Positions 35,528-44,576 of a stretch of DNA of 64,000 nt are shown in pieces (the first letter of the stretch is position 1; every line of letters begins with the position of its first letter). Made by a program: the position numbers and the translations under genes. The DNA is from Candidatus Acidiferrales bacterium (lineage in GTDB: Bacteria > Acidobacteriota > Terriglobia > Acidiferrales > UBA7541): the NCBI GenBank assembly GCA_035934015.1, contig DASYYH010000003.1, positions 248,001 to 312,000 on the forward strand. The letters run 5' to 3'. A model generated the notes under the pieces. It was not told the DNA's origin, made no database searches, and worked only from the letters and a program-made list of their open reading frames with translations.

Positions 35528-37053
35528 CACCCGCGAAAAGAACGATAGCGATCTCCGGAAACGACCTTACGCTTTCCCATCTGTACCAGGCTGTGCTTGA
35601 ACGCTTCGAGGTAACTCTGGCAGATGACGCACGCGAACGCATGACCGCTTCGCGCGCGGTAGTCGAACGTCTGGCAACCGGAGCGGACGCGGTCTACGGC
35701 ATTAACACAGGCTTCGGTGCGCTCGCCTCAGTCCGGATTCAACCTGACCAGATTCGTGAATTGCAATTCAATCTTGTGCGCAGCCATGCCTGCGGTGTCG
35801 GCGCTCCGCTGAACGCCGAGGAGACGCGCACGGTCATCCTTCTACGCGCCAATGCACTTGCGAAGGGCTTCAGCGGCGTGCGGCCTGTCGTTGTAGAGAC
35901 TCTACTTGCCATGCTGAATGCCGATGCGTTGCCGGTCATACCGTCGCAAGGCTCTGTCGGTGCATCGGGCGACCTTGCGCCGCTTGCCCATCTGGCGCTC
36001 GCGGCAATTGGAGAGGGCGAGGCTACTTACAAAGGCGAAAAGCTGACCGGTGGCGAGGCATTGCGAAAGGCGGGGATCGCGCCGCTAAGTATCGAGGCCA
36101 AGGAGGGTCTGGCGCTTCTGAACGGGACGCAGGGCATGCTTGCGTTGCTATCGCTTGGTCTCCGCGAAGCGGAAATATTGATTGATAGCGCAGACGTGGC
36201 CGCAGCTCTTTCGCTTGACGCGCTGCGCGGAAGCCCGGCGGCGTTCGATGAAAGGATTTCACGCATTCGGCCATATCCCGGGCAGGCGGCCACTGCTCGG
36301 AACCTCATCCGCCTGAACCGCGGCAGCGAAATTCGCGAATCACATCGTTCAGCGGAGAAAGATCCGCGAGTGCAGGATGCGTATAGCCTGCGTTGCACCC
36401 CGCAGGTGCATGGTGCGGTGCGTGATTCCCTTTCGCAAGTGCGGACGACGATTTCCATCGAGTTGAATAGCGCCACCGACAATCCCCTTGTATTCGCGGA
36501 CTCGGGTGAAGTTGTCAGCGGCGGAAATTTTCACGGGCAGCCTCTGGCCATGGCAGCGGATCAAGTTGCAATTGCGCTTGCGACAGCGGCAGGAATATCC
36601 GAGCGCCGCATGGAACACATGACGAATCCGCACACGAGCCTTCTGCCGGCCTTTCTGACCGCTGATCCGGGGCTCAATTCCGGCTTCATGATCGCGCAAG
36701 TCGTGGCGGCATCTCTCGTCAGCGAACTTAAAACGCTTTCGACGCCGCATTCTGTCGATTCAATCCCCACATCCGGCGACCAGGAAGATTACGTTTCCAT
36801 GGGAATGAGCGCCGCGCGGAGACTGGGACGCATGATTGAAGCTCTCAGAAACGTGATCGCCATAGAACTGCTCGCCGCATGCCAGGGCATCGACCTTCAG
36901 GCTCCATTGCGCACGGGCATGGAGGCGCGCAAGGCATACGCACTCGTGCGCGAGGTTTCACCTGTCGTTCACACGGATCGTTCCCTTGCCCCGGATATTT
37001 CCGCTGTCGGACGATTAATTGCAGAAGGCAAATTTCAGAAGCTGCTCGCCTGA
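35524..37053 (+). CDS. hutH: Histidine ammonia-lyase
   Basis: 509 aa from GTG 35524, sharing the bases GTGA with the thioesterase stop. The MIO prosthetic group forms from Ala147-Ser148-Gly149 in GSVGASGDLAPLAH. VYGINTGFGALASV and the LVRSHACGVG segment (His88) mark it as histidine rather than tyrosine or phenylalanine lyase. Other conserved parts: QDAYSLRCTPQVHGA, TDNPLVF, GGNFHGQPLAMAADQ and TSGDQEDYVSMG. It deaminates histidine to urocanate. No hutU, hutI or hutG is adjacent; convergent with the hydrolase gene. Confidence 0.94.
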   Translation: MTPAKRTIAISGNDLTLSHLYQAVLERFEVTLADDARERMTASRAVVERLATGADAVYGINTGFGALASVRIQPDQIRELQFNLVRSHACGVGAPLNAEETRTVILLRANALAKGFSGVRPVVVETLLAMLNADALPVIPSQGSVGASGDLAPLAHLALAAIGEGEATYKGEKLTGGEALRKAGIAPLSIEAKEGLALLNGTQGMLALLSLGLREAEILIDSADVAAALSLDALRGSPAAFDERISRIRPYPGQAATARNLIRLNRGSEIRESHRSAEKDPRVQDAYSLRCTPQVHGAVRDSLSQVRTTISIELNSATDNPLVFADSGEVVSGGNFHGQPLAMAADQVAIALATAAGISERRMEHMTNPHTSLLPAFLTADPGLNSGFMIAQVVAASLVSELKTLSTPHSVDSIPTSGDQEDYVSMGMSAARRLGRMIEALRNVIAIELLAACQGIDLQAPLRTGMEARKAYALVREVSPVVHTDRSLAPDISAVGRLIAEGKFQKLLA

Positions 37054-37090
37054 ACTAACGCGCTAGCTGATAAACAACCGATTCTGTTGC

Positions 37091-38146
37091 TCATTTCAGG
37101 TTCCGCTGTAAGAACTTCCCGAAGCGCCAGCCGACGATCCATTTGAAGGGGGCCTCGCCAAGAGAATAATGCCCGCATGGCAAGCGAAGAGAAACACAGG
37201 AGACGCCATTTCGACGCGTTGCGGCAAGAAATTCATCAGACAAGTCGACGGGGAAGGTGGGGTCGTACTGTCCGCTAATCGCAAGCAGTTTTTGGCCTAT
37301 ATGTCGCAGCTTCGAAATGTAAGGAATCGGGCTTATAGGCTCCCAGAAACGGCGAATCTCTTCGACTGAGACGTGCGCCGCGAGGGATTCCCAGACGTTT
37401 TTTGTGGTCAGCCCTCTTGCGACCACGTCGCCAAAATTCGTCGAGACGTGCAGTAACGCCGCCGCGCGAATTAGTCGCTCGTGTGAGGCAGTAACGCAGG
37501 AGATGCACGACCCGAGACTCGTACCGAGAATTCCCAGCGGCCCATAGCCACGTGAGTCGAGCCAGCGCAACGAACAGCGAGCATCACATACAGCCTGGCG
37601 GTTGGCCTGTAGCGTCAATCCGATATTCGGCCCTACGATATAATCAGCTCGCGGATGGCCGGGCACGGCGCGATGGTCGTGATAAGGAAGACTAAGGCGT
37701 AGCGCAGAAATTCCGAGACGGTTAAGCCATCGGCAAACATCGATGTAGGCGTCAGATGTTGCATTCCACTGTGGCAACAAAATAACAGCCGCTCCGCTCG
37801 TCGCGGCTGGGAAAAAACGGCCATAAACTCGATTGTTCTCTTCCCATGGAGAGCACACAGCACTCGTAAATGTTAATTCCCCGCTCCAGGCTGCCCTATT
37901 TGGTATCAGCTCATAGTGAAAATCAGCAGGCGTTTCGAAGGCAAACCATTCGTCGCTATTTGCCAGCGTTTCTTCGGCAAAGCGTGCGAGAAAATCTCGC
38001 GGCTTATTTTCGTCGGCCTTGCCGCCTATATGTTCGAGTCCCCACGCAAATGGCAAAACAGGGCGGTTCGGCTCCGCAGCCCAGCGGCGATGCTCGTAAC
38101 GCAGGATTCTTTCTGCGTACCAGCGCGTATTCGTCAGTGGAATCAA
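37091..38146 (-). CDS. Alpha/beta-hydrolase (DUF2048/Abhydrolase_18-like)
   Basis: 351 aa from a TTG at 38146 (the only reasonable start; no clear Shine-Dalgarno). The catalytic elements are visible: nucleophile elbow GTSLGSCISC, an acid in SGQYDPTFP and the His in PCGHYSLGEAPF. A strand-turn AVILLPQWNAT and RLSLPYHDHRA precede the elbow. The overall layout matches bacterial relatives of the Abhydrolase_18 family. Substrate unknown. A TATATT hexamer on this strand (38155-38160) ends eight bases before the start codon, which would give an almost leaderless mRNA. Convergent with hutH and divergent from the prepilin peptidase gene. Confidence 0.78.
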   Translation of the reverse strand: MIPLTNTRWYAERILRYEHRRWAAEPNRPVLPFAWGLEHIGGKADENKPRDFLARFAEETLANSDEWFAFETPADFHYELIPNRAAWSGELTFTSAVCSPWEENNRVYGRFFPAATSGAAVILLPQWNATSDAYIDVCRWLNRLGISALRLSLPYHDHRAVPGHPRADYIVGPNIGLTLQANRQAVCDARCSLRWLDSRGYGPLGILGTSLGSCISCVTASHERLIRAAALLHVSTNFGDVVARGLTTKNVWESLAAHVSVEEIRRFWEPISPIPYISKLRHIGQKLLAISGQYDPTFPVDLSDEFLAATRRNGVSCVSLRLPCGHYSLGEAPFKWIVGWRFGKFLQRNLK

Positions 38147-38294
38147 ACTACCGAATATAGCTTAGCGATAACCATCACCGCCATCTTTGCCATCTGCAAA
38201 AGTTTGCTGGCGCTGGGAATGCAGACTTTAGAAATCGGGCACGCTGTTCGCCGGTATTGTTGAGGGGCGTGCTTCCTTGTGGCAAAGTCGCATT

Positions 38295-39140
38295 ATGCTT
38301 CCCACTGGTCTGATTGCTACATTCGTTTTCTTGCTCGGCCTAATGATTGGCAGCTTTTTGAATGTTTGCATCAGTCGGCTTCCGCAAGGAAAGTCCGTGG
38401 TCAAGCCAAGATCGCATTGTCCAAGGTGCCGGGCCGCGATTAAACCTTGGGATAACATTCCCGTGCTGAGCTACGTTTTTCTGATGGGGAAATGCCGCGC
38501 GTGCAAGGCGCGCATTTCGCCAATTTATCCAGCAGTTGAAATGGTCACAGGACTGCTTTTCCTCGCCTGTTATGCGGCCTATGGAAATTCTGTGGTCACG
38601 GCCAAGTGGATTGCCTTCTGCGCCATTCTCGTTGTGCTTGCCTTCACTGACTGGCGGGAGCGTCTGCTGCCAGACAAGGTTAACTTCACAGGACTTGCGA
38701 TCGGCTTGCTTTTCAGTTTCTTCGCGCGTCCGGAAGACAGCACAGCTCTCTGGCTGGCAAATCATTTGTTTGAATTTCCTCCGCCGACACGGGTGATTTC
38801 TTTTGCGGACGCGCTGATCGGCGCCATTGTTGGGGGCGGGATCCTGTGGGTTATAGGAGAGGGTTATTTTCGGCTCCGGGGACGTGAGGGTATGGGGCTT
38901 GGCGACGTCAAAATGATGCTCATGGCCGGCTCTTTTCTTGGACTTCGCAGAACGATCCTCACAATTCTGATCGGCGCTGTGCTGGGCATGGTTTTTGGCG
39001 GAATTTTCATGCTCGCGTCGCGCAAGGGATCGGATTACGAATTGCCTTTCGGCACGTTTCTTGGAGCCGCGGCAATTCTCGTGATCTTCTTTGGCACTCC
39101 CATTATCGTGTGGTACCAATCGCTTTTTCAGATTCGATAG
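38295..39140 (+). CDS. pilD: Prepilin peptidase (PilD/GspO family)
   Basis: 281 aa from ATG 38295 (an upstream TTG at 38277 is possible). Eight hydrophobic segments. The N-terminal methylase part has GSFLNVCISRLPQG and the zinc-type tetracysteine motif HCPRC...CRAC (Cys42, 45, 67, 70). The protease aspartates are Asp119 in FTDWRERLLPD and Asp204 in GMGLGDVKMM. It cuts the leader of type IV pilins and pseudopilins and methylates the new N-terminus, in the inner membrane. It should serve the pilus operon at 57-63 kb. The histidine kinase gene starts 7 bp after its stop. Confidence 0.95.
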   Translation: MLPTGLIATFVFLLGLMIGSFLNVCISRLPQGKSVVKPRSHCPRCRAAIKPWDNIPVLSYVFLMGKCRACKARISPIYPAVEMVTGLLFLACYAAYGNSVVTAKWIAFCAILVVLAFTDWRERLLPDKVNFTGLAIGLLFSFFARPEDSTALWLANHLFEFPPPTRVISFADALIGAIVGGGILWVIGEGYFRLRGREGMGLGDVKMMLMAGSFLGLRRTILTILIGAVLGMVFGGIFMLASRKGSDYELPFGTFLGAAAILVIFFGTPIIVWYQSLFQIR

Positions 39141-39147
39141 GACCGCA

Positions 39148-40521
39148 ATGGTTTTCGCTCCGCCCAGTTCAAACTTCAAATTTGAGGTCGGATTCGGCTT
39201 GTTTTTCTTCATACTCGTTTTCCTCGGAATGATCGGGGTGCTCGTTGCAATTCGAAAATCGCTCGGAGGAAAGGACTCCAGCATTAAAGAAGGAGATGGA
39301 GCCTTTCGCGTCAATGCGGAAAATCCATCCGCATTCATGACTGCTTCCATGCAGGGTGTAATTCAGCGGCTGCGTGATCAGGAACAGGAACTCGCACGCC
39401 TTCATCGAGCGGAAAAGGAGCGCGCGGAGGAAACGGAACGGCTGAGCGAAGCAGTTACCCGCAATATGCCGGCAGGGCTTTTGCTCATCAATGCCACAGG
39501 GACAATCGGTTCTGCCAATCCCGCGGCGGAGAAAGCGCTTGGAATATCCGGACTTCAATATCACCGCTACTCAGAGGCGCTCGGCGCCAATTCTCCGCTT
39601 TCGCAAATGATCGCTGCCAGCTTGCGCGATGGTCAAACCTTTCAGCGGGATGTGGTTCCACACACGACCTCCGCGGGGGAAACTCGTCAGTTGGGCGTAA
39701 CCATTTCGCCGATCTACCGCTCGATGCGCAACACCCTAGTTCAAGGGCCGACAGCTCCAGTTATCCAGACAATTATGGGTGCGATTTGCCTAATGAGCGA
39801 CATCACGGAACTGGCCACGCTGCAAAAACAGATGCGCTGGAAAGAGAATCTGGCGGCATTGGGAGAAATGTCCGCCGGAATAGCACACGAATTCAAAAAT
39901 GCGCTGGCGACGATTTCGGGCTATGCCCAGATGATCCATAGCGAAGCTGCATCGTCAGAAGCGGAAGATTGTTCGCAGAAGATTCTTGACCAGACCCGGT
40001 CACTTGCCCACGTTGTGACAGAATTCCTGCGTTTTGCGAGGCCGCTCGAGCTTACAAACGAAGATTTTGCATTGTCCGGCGTTATCGAAGGAGTCGTCGA
40101 GGAAATCGGAACGAGCGTTCCCGACGTCACGGTTTGCACTGAAGGTTCGTTTGGTGAGGTTTCCGGTGACTCCGGGCTCCTCAGGCAGGCTATCCTGAAC
40201 CTTGCGAGGAACGCAGCGGAAGCGGCTTCGAGCAACGGGCATCGCGGCGAGGTTGTTATTGCTGGTATGAAAGAAGAGCATTCAGGCCGGTCCTGGCAAC
40301 GGATTGCCGTCAGGGATAACGGCCCCGGCATCCCTCCCGGAGACATCGATAAGATCTTTGTGCCATTTTTTACGACCAAATCGAGCGGCACTGGTCTGGG
40401 GCTTGCCGTTGTCCAGAAAATTGCGCTACAGCATGGCGGACGCGTGGAAGTACGGAATCGGGCGACGGGTGGAGCCGAATTTGACCTATGGTTACCTTTG
40501 CGGCAGCAAGCGCCTTTATAG
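39148..40521 (+). CDS. PAS-containing sensor histidine kinase (NtrB/PilS-like)
   Basis: 457 aa from ATG 39148. One N-terminal membrane helix (FGLFFFILVFLGMIGVLVAI), a coiled linker, a PAS domain (about residues 105-215; NMPAGLLLINATGTIGSANP), then the dimerisation domain with His247 in SAGIAHEFKNALA. The ATPase domain has the N box NLARNAAEAA, G1 DNGPGIPPGD, the F box and G2 SGTGLGLAV. It autophosphorylates and should pass the phosphate to the NtrC-type regulator encoded 710 bp further on. Co-transcribed with the prepilin peptidase gene. The signal it senses is unknown. Confidence 0.92.
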   Translation: MVFAPPSSNFKFEVGFGLFFFILVFLGMIGVLVAIRKSLGGKDSSIKEGDGAFRVNAENPSAFMTASMQGVIQRLRDQEQELARLHRAEKERAEETERLSEAVTRNMPAGLLLINATGTIGSANPAAEKALGISGLQYHRYSEALGANSPLSQMIAASLRDGQTFQRDVVPHTTSAGETRQLGVTISPIYRSMRNTLVQGPTAPVIQTIMGAICLMSDITELATLQKQMRWKENLAALGEMSAGIAHEFKNALATISGYAQMIHSEAASSEAEDCSQKILDQTRSLAHVVTEFLRFARPLELTNEDFALSGVIEGVVEEIGTSVPDVTVCTEGSFGEVSGDSGLLRQAILNLARNAAEAASSNGHRGEVVIAGMKEEHSGRSWQRIAVRDNGPGIPPGDIDKIFVPFFTTKSSGTGLGLAVVQKIALQHGGRVEVRNRATGGAEFDLWLPLRQQAPL

Positions 40522-40598
40522 CCGTTCCCCCAGAGTGCAAAGACCATCTAAAATTAAGTGAAAAAGCATAGACACGTGGCACTTCAGAGGTGAACGCC

Positions 40599-41228
40599 AT
40601 GCGAAAAACGATTTGGCTCGCAACAATTTTGCCGCTTTTGGCTCTGCCGCAAGCGCTTATGGCCCAGTCGGCGTCACAACAACAAGCACAAAGTCAGTCG
40701 CAAACCCAATCACAAACGCAGACGCAGTCTTCTTCAAGTTCAAGCGCCGATCCGCTTGCCGAAGCAGCGCGCAAGGCTCGCCAAGCTCAGAAAACCGCGC
40801 CTAAGGCAGCCGTTGTCTTTACAAACGACAACCTGCCCGCCTCCGCCTCAGGGGTTTCGGTCGTGGGCAGCACGTCTTCCGCATCTGCAACGGGAGACAA
40901 GAGTGCGAAGGGCTCATCCGCGGCATCGCAGGGAAAGAACGATGAAGCATCCTGGCGCAAGAAGTTCGCCGATGCACACCACAAGCTTGATCAGGACCAG
41001 TCCGAGCTAGCGATCATGCAGCGCGAGCTCAGCGAGCTTCAACTCCAGTACTATCCAAACGATCCAACCAAGGCGCTGATGCAATCGGTGACGCGCTCGG
41101 ATATCACCAAGAAACAAGACGCCATCGACAAAAAACAGAAGGACATCGCAGCCGACAAACAGGCCATTTCCGATCTGGAAGACGCCCTTCGTCAGGCCGG
41201 TGGCGACGCGTCCTGGGCTCAAGACTAG
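40599..41228 (+). CDS. Small exported coiled-coil protein between kinase and regulator
   Basis: 209 aa from ATG 40599, preceded by AGAGGTGA. Signal peptide (TIWLATILPLLALPQALMAQS). Next comes a low-complexity Gln/Ser/Thr stretch (residues ~25-50, QSQTQSQTQTQSSSSS) and a linker. The C-terminal half is a predicted coiled coil: KKFADAHHKLDQDQSELAIM, RELSELQLQYYPNDP, ITKKQDAIDKKQKDIAADKQ. No enzyme motif. The family is unknown to me; similar exported coiled-coil proteins occur next to signal-transduction genes in Acidobacteriota. Its place between the two regulator genes suggests a periplasmic link to sensing, which is inference. Confidence 0.75.
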   Translation: MRKTIWLATILPLLALPQALMAQSASQQQAQSQSQTQSQTQTQSSSSSSADPLAEAARKARQAQKTAPKAAVVFTNDNLPASASGVSVVGSTSSASATGDKSAKGSSAASQGKNDEASWRKKFADAHHKLDQDQSELAIMQRELSELQLQYYPNDPTKALMQSVTRSDITKKQDAIDKKQKDIAADKQAISDLEDALRQAGGDASWAQD

Positions 41229-41237
41229 CGAGTTGAT

Positions 41238-42626
41238 ATGGAATCAATCCTTCTGGTCGAGGACAAGCCTGAACTGCGCGCTATGCTTCGGCGCGCGCTG
41301 GAAAAGGCTGGCTACTCGATTGACGATGCCTCCGACGGAAACGCTGCGACTGAGAAAGTCCGCAAGCGCCGCTACCTGGCCGTCCTAACGGATTTAAAAC
41401 TTCCGGGCGCTTCTGGTCTCGATGTCTTGCGCGAAGCGCGCCGCGCAGACCCCATGATTCCTGTAATTCTCATTACTGCGTATGGATCTGTTGAAGACGC
41501 GGTTACGGCCATGAAGGAGGGCGCTTTTGACTTTATTCAGAAACCGGTCGAACTTGAGCATCTGAAGCTACTGGTCGCGCGCGCCGCGCGCCAGCAGGAT
41601 CTCCTTCGCGAAAATCTGCTTCTCCGCGAAGAATACGCCGAGCGTTACGGGTTTCCGCGAATCGTCGGAGAACATCCCTCGATGCAGGCTGCGAGCCAGA
41701 TGATTCAACGCGTCGCCCCTACCGATTCCACTGTTCTTCTCCTCGGAGAAAGTGGCACGGGCAAGGAGCTGTTTGCTCGCGCCACGCACAATCTCAGCAA
41801 GCGACGTGAAGGCGCTTTTGTGGCGCTCAATTGCGCTGCGATTCCCGAAGGACTCGTGGAAAATGAATTATTCGGTCATGAACGAGGAGCCTATACGGGT
41901 GCGGGGACGCGAAAAATAGGCAAACTCGAACTGGCACACCGCGGCACGATCTTCCTGGATGAGATCGCCGAACTACCGCTCGCAGCCCAAGGGAAACTGC
42001 TCCGCGTTCTTGAGGAACGCCAATTCGAACGTGTGGGCGGAACTCAATCGATCGACATTGATGTGCGCATCGTGGTTGCGACGAACAAAAATCTTCAAGA
42101 GGCAGTAGCACAAAAAACCTTTCGCGAGGATTTATACTTCCGTGTCTCGCCGGTTCCTGTGACGATCCCCCCTTTGCGCGAGCGCGGAGATGATGTGATT
42201 TTGTTGGCCACTCATTTCTTGGAACGTTTTCGCCGCGAGTTCCACAAACCTGGATTGGAGTTTGCGGAAGCGGCACGCGCGCGGCTTCGCGGCTACCATT
42301 GGCCGGGCAATGTTCGCGAGCTTCAAAATACGATCGAGCGCGCATCCATACTCGCAAGCACGGACGAAATTGGCCCAACCGACCTCCAACTTCCTGCTCC
42401 TCGGCCAAATGCAACGGAAATGCCAGAGGGGATGCTAAACGAAGAGTTTCCCTGGGACGGCTCGCTCGAGGACGTGTCCCAGCGCGCTGTGCATCATGTC
42501 GAACGATTCAAAATTGAAACTGCCCTGCGGGAGGAGAGGTGGAATAAATCCCGTGCTGCGGAAAAACTCGGCGTTTCCTATAAGACTCTGCTACACAAAA
42601 TCCGAGCATTGGGGCTCGAAAACTAA
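41238..42626 (+). CDS. Sigma-54-dependent NtrC-family response regulator
   Basis: 462 aa starting 9 bp after the exported-protein stop. Receiver domain with phospho-acceptor Asp52 (LTDLKLPGASG) and Lys102. Central AAA+ domain: Walker A GESGTGKELFAR (170-181), the sigma-54 contact loop GAYTGA (217-222), Walker B GTIFLDEIAEL and an arginine region in LRERGDDV. C-terminal Fis-type helix-turn-helix (KSRAAEKLGVSYKTLLHKIR). It activates sigma-54 promoters when phosphorylated, probably by the kinase upstream. No convincing sigma-54 promoter was found in this window. PilR-like function for pilus genes is possible. Confidence 0.94.
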   Translation: MESILLVEDKPELRAMLRRALEKAGYSIDDASDGNAATEKVRKRRYLAVLTDLKLPGASGLDVLREARRADPMIPVILITAYGSVEDAVTAMKEGAFDFIQKPVELEHLKLLVARAARQQDLLRENLLLREEYAERYGFPRIVGEHPSMQAASQMIQRVAPTDSTVLLLGESGTGKELFARATHNLSKRREGAFVALNCAAIPEGLVENELFGHERGAYTGAGTRKIGKLELAHRGTIFLDEIAELPLAAQGKLLRVLEERQFERVGGTQSIDIDVRIVVATNKNLQEAVAQKTFREDLYFRVSPVPVTIPPLRERGDDVILLATHFLERFRREFHKPGLEFAEAARARLRGYHWPGNVRELQNTIERASILASTDEIGPTDLQLPAPRPNATEMPEGMLNEEFPWDGSLEDVSQRAVHHVERFKIETALREERWNKSRAAEKLGVSYKTLLHKIRALGLEN

Positions 42627-42642
42627 CTGTCTGAAACTTCAC

Positions 42643-43431
42643 TCATTTCCTTACCGCGGAATGCAACGCGACTATGCCGCAAGTCCAGCGTTCGAATTCC
42701 GTGTCTCGAAATTCCAGTTTTTCCATCCAATTTGCCAGCGTTTCAGGCCGTGGGAACTTTTTCACGGAATTCGGCAAGTACGTATAGGCCTCACGATTCC
42801 GCGAAATGGCACCTCCGATACGGGGCAGGACTCGCGTGAAATACAAGCGATACAGTTTCCCAAGAAATCCATTCTCAGGCTCGCAAAATTCCAAGATTCC
42901 GAGCCTTCCCCCGGGGCGCAATACGCGAGCAATTTCACGAAGGCCATTTTCGTAGTTCGTCAAATTGCGAAATCCGAACGCCGTTGTAATCAAATCGAAG
43001 CTGGCATCCCGGAATGGTAAGACGAGGGCGTCCACGGCGAGAAAAACGACATCAAGGTGAGCCGTGCGCTGTTTTTTTTTCGCGATTGCGAGCATTGGGA
43101 ATGCGAAATCGGCGCCTATGAATCTTTTGCTAGAAACGCCCGCGCGCGGCCCACTTTGCTCCGCTTGACGCGTTAGAGCCAAGATCAAATCGCCCGTTCC
43201 GCAGCATAAATCGAGCACCTGTGCGTCGGGGCGAGACAAGATATCCGCAAATCGTTTGGCAGTTCGCCGCCGCCAAACCCGATCCAATGAAGCGGAAAGC
43301 AAATGGTTTAAGAAATCATATCGAGGCGCGATGCGAGTAAACATCTCGCGCACCTGCTGTCCCGCTTCGCGTTCATCACGGGAGCCCTCAGGACGGGTCC
43401 CGGGCGCAGCGTTGTGAGCCTCTGTATCCAT
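42643..43431 (-). CDS. ubiE: Demethylmenaquinone/ubiquinone methyltransferase UbiE/MenG
   Basis: 262 aa from ATG 43431, which has GGAAG at good spacing; the frame continues upstream through the aroB gene end without similarity. SAM-binding motif I LDLCCGTGDLILAL, then FIGADFAFPML, DALVLPFRDASFDLITTAFG, the family signature RIAPRYDFLNHLLS and RPGGRLGILEFCEP. It adds the C-methyl group in the last steps of quinone synthesis. In an Acidobacteriota host the product would be menaquinone. Follows aroB by 29 bp in the tat-aroB run. Confidence 0.93.
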   Translation of the reverse strand: MDTEAHNAAPGTRPEGSRDEREAGQQVREMFTRIAPRYDFLNHLLSASLDRVWRRRTAKRFADILSRPDAQVLDLCCGTGDLILALTRQAEQSGPRAGVSSKRFIGADFAFPMLAIAKKKQRTAHLDVVFLAVDALVLPFRDASFDLITTAFGFRNLTNYENGLREIARVLRPGGRLGILEFCEPENGFLGKLYRLYFTRVLPRIGGAISRNREAYTYLPNSVKKFPRPETLANWMEKLEFRDTEFERWTCGIVALHSAVRK

Positions 43432-43460
43432 TCCGTCACTTCCATCGCTGGTTGACCGGC

Positions 43461-44576
43461 TCACGCGGCTACATCCCTGCGCGCCTTCGCATAGAATCTG
43501 GGCAATTCGCGCCAGACCATTTCGACGAGCACGGCCGGCACTTCCATTCCAATGTCGGCAGCCCCGATTCGGCTCGGAATCACCCATCGCATATGCCCAT
43601 GGCGGGATTTTTTATCTCTCGCCATTGCATTGAATAGCGTCGATGGCGGGATGGATGGCAGGGCCGGCAACGGCCCACACCGGGCAATCAGCGACGCGAT
43701 TCTGCAGGCCGAGCGTTCGCCGATGCGATCCAGACCGGCACCGATCAAGGTCGCGCCGAGCATTCCCCATCCCACGGCTTCGCCATGCAGAAATCGCTCA
43801 TATCCGGTCAAGGCTTCTAAAGCGTGACCCATGGTGTGGCCGAAATTCAAAATCTGGCGCAGGTTGCTTTCCCGTTCATCGAGCTTCACGATTCGCGCTT
43901 TTTGGCGCGCACACCTCTCGATTACGAATTCGAGCGCTCGATAGTCCTTTGCCATGATTTGTTTCATCTCGCGCTCAAGGAAATGGAAGAGTCCTGCATC
44001 TCCAATCACGCCGTACTTGATGACCTCATGTAACCCAGAACAAAATTGGCGCGCGTTCAAAGTCGTCAAAAGGGCGGGATCAGCGAGTACAGCTCTTGGT
44101 TGGTGAAACGCACCAATCAGATTCTTGCCTTCCGGCAGGTCGACGCCGGTTTTTCCGCCGATTGCGCTATCAACTTGGGCCACGAGCGTCGTCGGGACAT
44201 GCACGATGCGCACACCTCGCATGTAGCTTGCCGCGACAAAGCCGGCCACATCACCTACAACACCACCACCGATGGCCACGAGCACGGCCTGTCGGTCTGC
44301 ACTACTCTTTGCAAGTTTCCGGCATATACCCTGGACGGTCGCGAGCGTTTTTGCGATTTCTCTGTCATCAAACAAAATCACGCAGTTTCCAGGCACGCGC
44401 CCCAATCGCCGTTGAACCTCGCGACCCCAAAGCCCCCAAACACGGGGTGACGACAACAAAAACACCCGACCACCGCAGCGCAAATCTTCGACAGTATCCC
44501 TAAGCCGGGAGAGCGCACCATGGCCGACAATCATTGGATAGCTTGCTGAAGTGGTGCGAACAGAAATTGTTTTCAC
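43461..44576 (-). CDS. aroB: 3-dehydroquinate synthase AroB
   Basis: 371 aa from a GTG at 44576 that shares GTGA with the M28 peptidase stop; the longer frame to 44684 only adds residues from that gene's other frame. Family features: VLVAIGGGVVGDVAGFVAAS, VPTTLVAQVDSAIGGKTGVD, NLIGAFHQP, the metal ligands in GHTMGHALE and HGEAVGWGM. It makes dehydroquinate from DAHP using NAD+ and a divalent metal in the shikimate pathway. No other shikimate gene is near; it sits in an operon led by tat genes. Confidence 0.95.
   Translation of the reverse strand: MKTISVRTTSASYPMIVGHGALSRLRDTVEDLRCGGRVFLLSSPRVWGLWGREVQRRLGRVPGNCVILFDDREIAKTLATVQGICRKLAKSSADRQAVLVAIGGGVVGDVAGFVAASYMRGVRIVHVPTTLVAQVDSAIGGKTGVDLPEGKNLIGAFHQPRAVLADPALLTTLNARQFCSGLHEVIKYGVIGDAGLFHFLEREMKQIMAKDYRALEFVIERCARQKARIVKLDERESNLRQILNFGHTMGHALEALTGYERFLHGEAVGWGMLGATLIGAGLDRIGERSACRIASLIARCGPLPALPSIPPSTLFNAMARDKKSRHGHMRWVIPSRIGAADIGMEVPAVLVEMVWRELPRFYAKARRDVAA

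Noticed and set aside
40296-40310. Sigma-54 promoter-like TGGCA...TTGC
   Set aside because: Spacing is one base short, and the match lies inside the kinase coding sequence, not before a gene.
40680-40735. Tandem repeat or CRISPR-like array in the exported coiled-coil gene
   Set aside because: Short CAA/CAG/TCG/ACG codon repetition encoding a Gln/Ser/Thr linker; no regular repeat-spacer units. No CRISPR array was seen anywhere in the window.
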